A stretch of DNA of 8,319 nucleotides, from the NCBI GenBank assembly GCA_905236265.1, contig CAJOOV010000002.1, positions 1-8,319 of the forward strand, read 5' to 3'. This stretch comes from an uncultured Oscillospiraceae bacterium (GTDB lineage: Bacteria > Bacillota > Clostridia > Oscillospirales > Oscillospiraceae). A program made the translations under genes and the position numbers. Each line of letters begins with the position of its first letter. Position 1 is the stretch's first letter. Positions 6,344 through 8,319 of this stretch are shown here, one piece after another. The notes beneath the pieces were generated by a model. That model was not told the origin of the DNA. It searched no databases and saw only the letters and a program-made list of their open reading frames with translations.

Positions 6344-8319
6344 TTGCGGATAGTGGAGCGGCGTTTGCATTCTGCAATCAGGGATCCCAAGACGAAAGTA
6401 GTGAGCTTTGATGTGTTTGACACACTGCTGCTGCGGCCTTTTTGGTTCCCTTATGATTTATTTGAATATTTGAATCGGGAAGCGTCACGGATGCTTGGCG
6501 CAGGAGATATCGTGTCTTTTTCTGCGTGCAGAAGAGATGCGGAACACGCTGCACGGCGGACAGCAAAGGCAGCCGGGCGGGAGGATGCCACTTTTCAGGA
6601 AATATACGACGTGGTTCGGGAAATGAATCTATATCCGCCTGACGTGGTTGACCGGCTGATGGCGCTGGAAAAAGAGCTGGAGCTTCGGTTTTGCTATCCA
6701 CGAAAGAGCGCTGTCGCTCTGCTCAAAGAAGCCCTTGATCTCGGAAAGCGGGTTGTTGCCGTATCAGATATGTATTTGCCCTCCGGCTTTATGGAAGCAC
6801 TGCTGAAGAAAAACGGCATTACCGGCCTTGAGAGAATATTTGTATCCTGTGAAGCCGGCGTTTCAAAAGCCAGCGGACGCTTATATGATTATGTGTCTAC
6901 GGAGCTAAATGTAAAAAAAACGGAGATTGTCCATATTGGCGACAACCGGAATGCTGATGTGAGGGTACCGCGAAGGCAGGGCATCCGCGCGTTCGCTTAC
7001 TATCGCACAATTGATTTATTGTCCGGAAAAGTGCGTGATCGTCGGCACGGGAGAGCCTTTGCCCATGCCTACCAACAGGTTCGGTCAACACTGTCCAACA
7101 ACCAGTCTTTGGAAAAGCTGGGCGTTCGTTGTATGCTGGCAGTTGCGGCCAATATGATTTATGATAATCCCTATCGTCCGTCCAAGCATCACGGCGATTA
7201 TGCAGGTGATCCGGAGCTGTTTGGCATGTTTGCCCTTGGACCGTATGTTTTGGGGCAGACTCTTTGGATTCATAAAATGGCCGCTGACAAGGATATAGAC
7301 AGAATACTCTTTTTTGCCAGAGACGGTTATCTGCATTATCAGTGCTACTGTCTTTTAGACGGCATCGCAAAGCGTAAAATCGGCAGTCAATACGTCCGCA
7401 TTTCAAGAAGGGCGCTGCTGCCTTTGATCCTGAGCAGTGAGAAAAGAATGCTCTGTGCAGGCTCCCACATCGGTTATCTCTGGCACTCGCCAAAATCACT
7501 GACTGAAACAATGTCGGTCGTATTGAAGGATCATGCGGCGCAGGAGCTTGGTGCGGATTTGAGTGGGAATAACCAATGGGAAAGCGCATTTCATACAAAC
7601 AGTGAGATGATGATGTTCATTCGCCGCCTGTACGATTCCTATGTGGACAGCAAAAAAATGGAGGACTATGTAAGCGGCTTTGTGAATTACTATAAACCCC
7701 TGCTGCAGGGCAAAATACTGACCTTTGATGTGGGCTACCACCTGCGGGATGAAATACTGCTGAAAAGCTTCTTCCCGGAGACGGATATTGTCGCCTGTTA
7801 TACACACGCAACAGCCGATATTGCGCAGAAGCGGTCTGAACTGAGCGGAATTAGCGCCAACAGTTTTTTACCTGGCATTCCCTATGTGTCCTGGGAGCCG
7901 AGGGAGATGTTCCTGCAAGAGGATGCGCCTTCATGTGTAGCCTATCACCCGGACGGAACGCCAATTATGGCCGAGACAAAAGAGGTCAACCCGTTGGTCG
8001 TGGAGATACAGAAGCACGCAATGGAATTTATTCAGAATTACATCTCCGTGTTTCAAGAGGATCTATTCTGGCTGCCCATGGACTTCATTGATGCTGCGCT
8101 TCCCATGGAATCGTTCCTGCATAAACCCGGATTATCCGGTGAAAAATGGGTGCGTTCTCTGGAGCTTGAGGATAGTATGCACAGAAACTTTGGCACACCT
8201 CACACCCTCACTTTCTGGCGCACATACCGGACGCAATACTGGGTGGCAAAGCATCATGGCGGGCAGATGGAGCGGTATTTCCTGCTGTCTGTTATGCTGT
8301 TGTTTACCGATAGAAATGA
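6344..8319 (+). CDS. HAD-superfamily hydrolase-like protein with large C-terminal domain (COG5610-like), 3' end cut by window
   Basis: One frame is open from after the TGA at 6335 to the last base: about 658 codons, with no stop in the window. There is no ATG near the conserved start. TTG at 6344 lies nine bases after AGGA (6331-6334) and is preferred; GTG at 6338 is the alternative, three bases after it. Numbered from that TTG, the N-terminal HAD domain has all four motifs: VVSFDVFDTLL (19-29; Asp23, Asp26), VAVSD (Ser141), VSKASG (Lys175) and HIGDNRNAD (Asp200, Asp205). Hydrolase or phosphatase chemistry is therefore possible. The second part contains FFARDGYL (323-330), followed by a YVRISRRALLP stretch and FDVGYHLRDEILL. 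This layout matches, from memory, COG5610 proteins of polysaccharide loci, whose substrate is not known to me. Codon use and GC (28 of 60 at 6841-6900) resemble the LicD gene. The protein is long for a HAD enzyme, so the C-terminal half must do something further. Confidence 0.88.
   Translation, partial: MRIVERRLHSAIRDPKTKVVSFDVFDTLLLRPFWFPYDLFEYLNREASRMLGAGDIVSFSACRRDAEHAARRTAKAAGREDATFQEIYDVVREMNLYPPDVVDRLMALEKELELRFCYPRKSAVALLKEALDLGKRVVAVSDMYLPSGFMEALLKKNGITGLERIFVSCEAGVSKASGRLYDYVSTELNVKKTEIVHIGDNRNADVRVPRRQGIRAFAYYRTIDLLSGKVRDRRHGRAFAHAYQQVRSTLSNNQSLEKLGVRCMLAVAANMIYDNPYRPSKHHGDYAGDPELFGMFALGPYVLGQTLWIHKMAADKDIDRILFFARDGYLHYQCYCLLDGIAKRKIGSQYVRISRRALLPLILSSEKRMLCAGSHIGYLWHSPKSLTETMSVVLKDHAAQELGADLSGNNQWESAFHTNSEMMMFIRRLYDSYVDSKKMEDYVSGFVNYYKPLLQGKILTFDVGYHLRDEILLKSFFPETDIVACYTHATADIAQKRSELSGISANSFLPGIPYVSWEPREMFLQEDAPSCVAYHPDGTPIMAETKEVNPLVVEIQKHAMEFIQNYISVFQEDLFWLPMDFIDAALPMESFLHKPGLSGEKWVRSLELEDSMHRNFGTPHTLTFWRTYRTQYWVAKHHGGQMERYFLLSVMLLFTDRN

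Noticed and set aside
6241..6411. Extension of the LicD frame through its TAG stop (about 56 codons), or a 25-codon ATG frame at 6334
   Set aside because: The translated stretch has no recognisable motif and runs into the HAD start. LicD already has its usual closing motif before the stop.
6897..7598. Open frame of 233 codons on the minus strand
   Set aside because: It is antisense to the HAD gene, which has four ordered catalytic motifs in one unbroken + frame. The minus-strand product shows no motif.

Overview
This window is a polysaccharide (cell-surface glycan) biosynthesis locus with every gene on the + strand. It holds seven protein genes; the first is probably cut by the left edge and the last is certainly cut by the right edge. 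The first part is GC-rich, and several predicted proteins look like those of gut Clostridia (Oscillospiraceae/Ruminococcaceae type). That taxonomic guess rests on overall protein flavour and base composition only; no ribosomal or other marker gene is present.

Region 1 (about 1-5285, GC-rich, tightly packed) reads as one operon: a GtrA-family membrane protein, a large polytopic membrane protein with features of a GT-C-type glycosyltransferase, and then three soluble enzymes, RfbF, RfbH and RfbG. The last three joints (membrane protein/rfbF, rfbF/rfbH, rfbH/rfbG) are 4- to 8-base overlaps as annotated, so translational coupling is likely. RfbF makes CDP-glucose, RfbG dehydrates it to CDP-4-keto-6-deoxyglucose, and RfbH (E1) starts the C-3 deoxygenation that leads to 3,6-dideoxyhexoses such as abequose, paratose, tyvelose and ascarylose. 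The electron-donating reductase partner (E3, RfbI/AscD) and the final C-4 reductase or epimerase are not in the window.

Region 2 (about 5286-8319) has clearly lower GC and looser spacing. It carries a LicD-family phosphotransferase-like protein, then a long open frame with no stop before the window end. That frame encodes an HAD-superfamily protein with a large C-terminal domain and a non-ATG start. The composition break suggests that region 2 was joined to region 1 separately.

The likely joint theme is synthesis of a CDP-activated deoxysugar, its lipid-linked transfer across the membrane (GtrA plus the polytopic protein), and glycan decoration by a phospho-substituent or phosphosugar (LicD, HAD protein). 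No RNA gene, CRISPR array, insertion sequence or convincing terminator was seen. The only gaps between genes are 32, 73 and about 100 bases.
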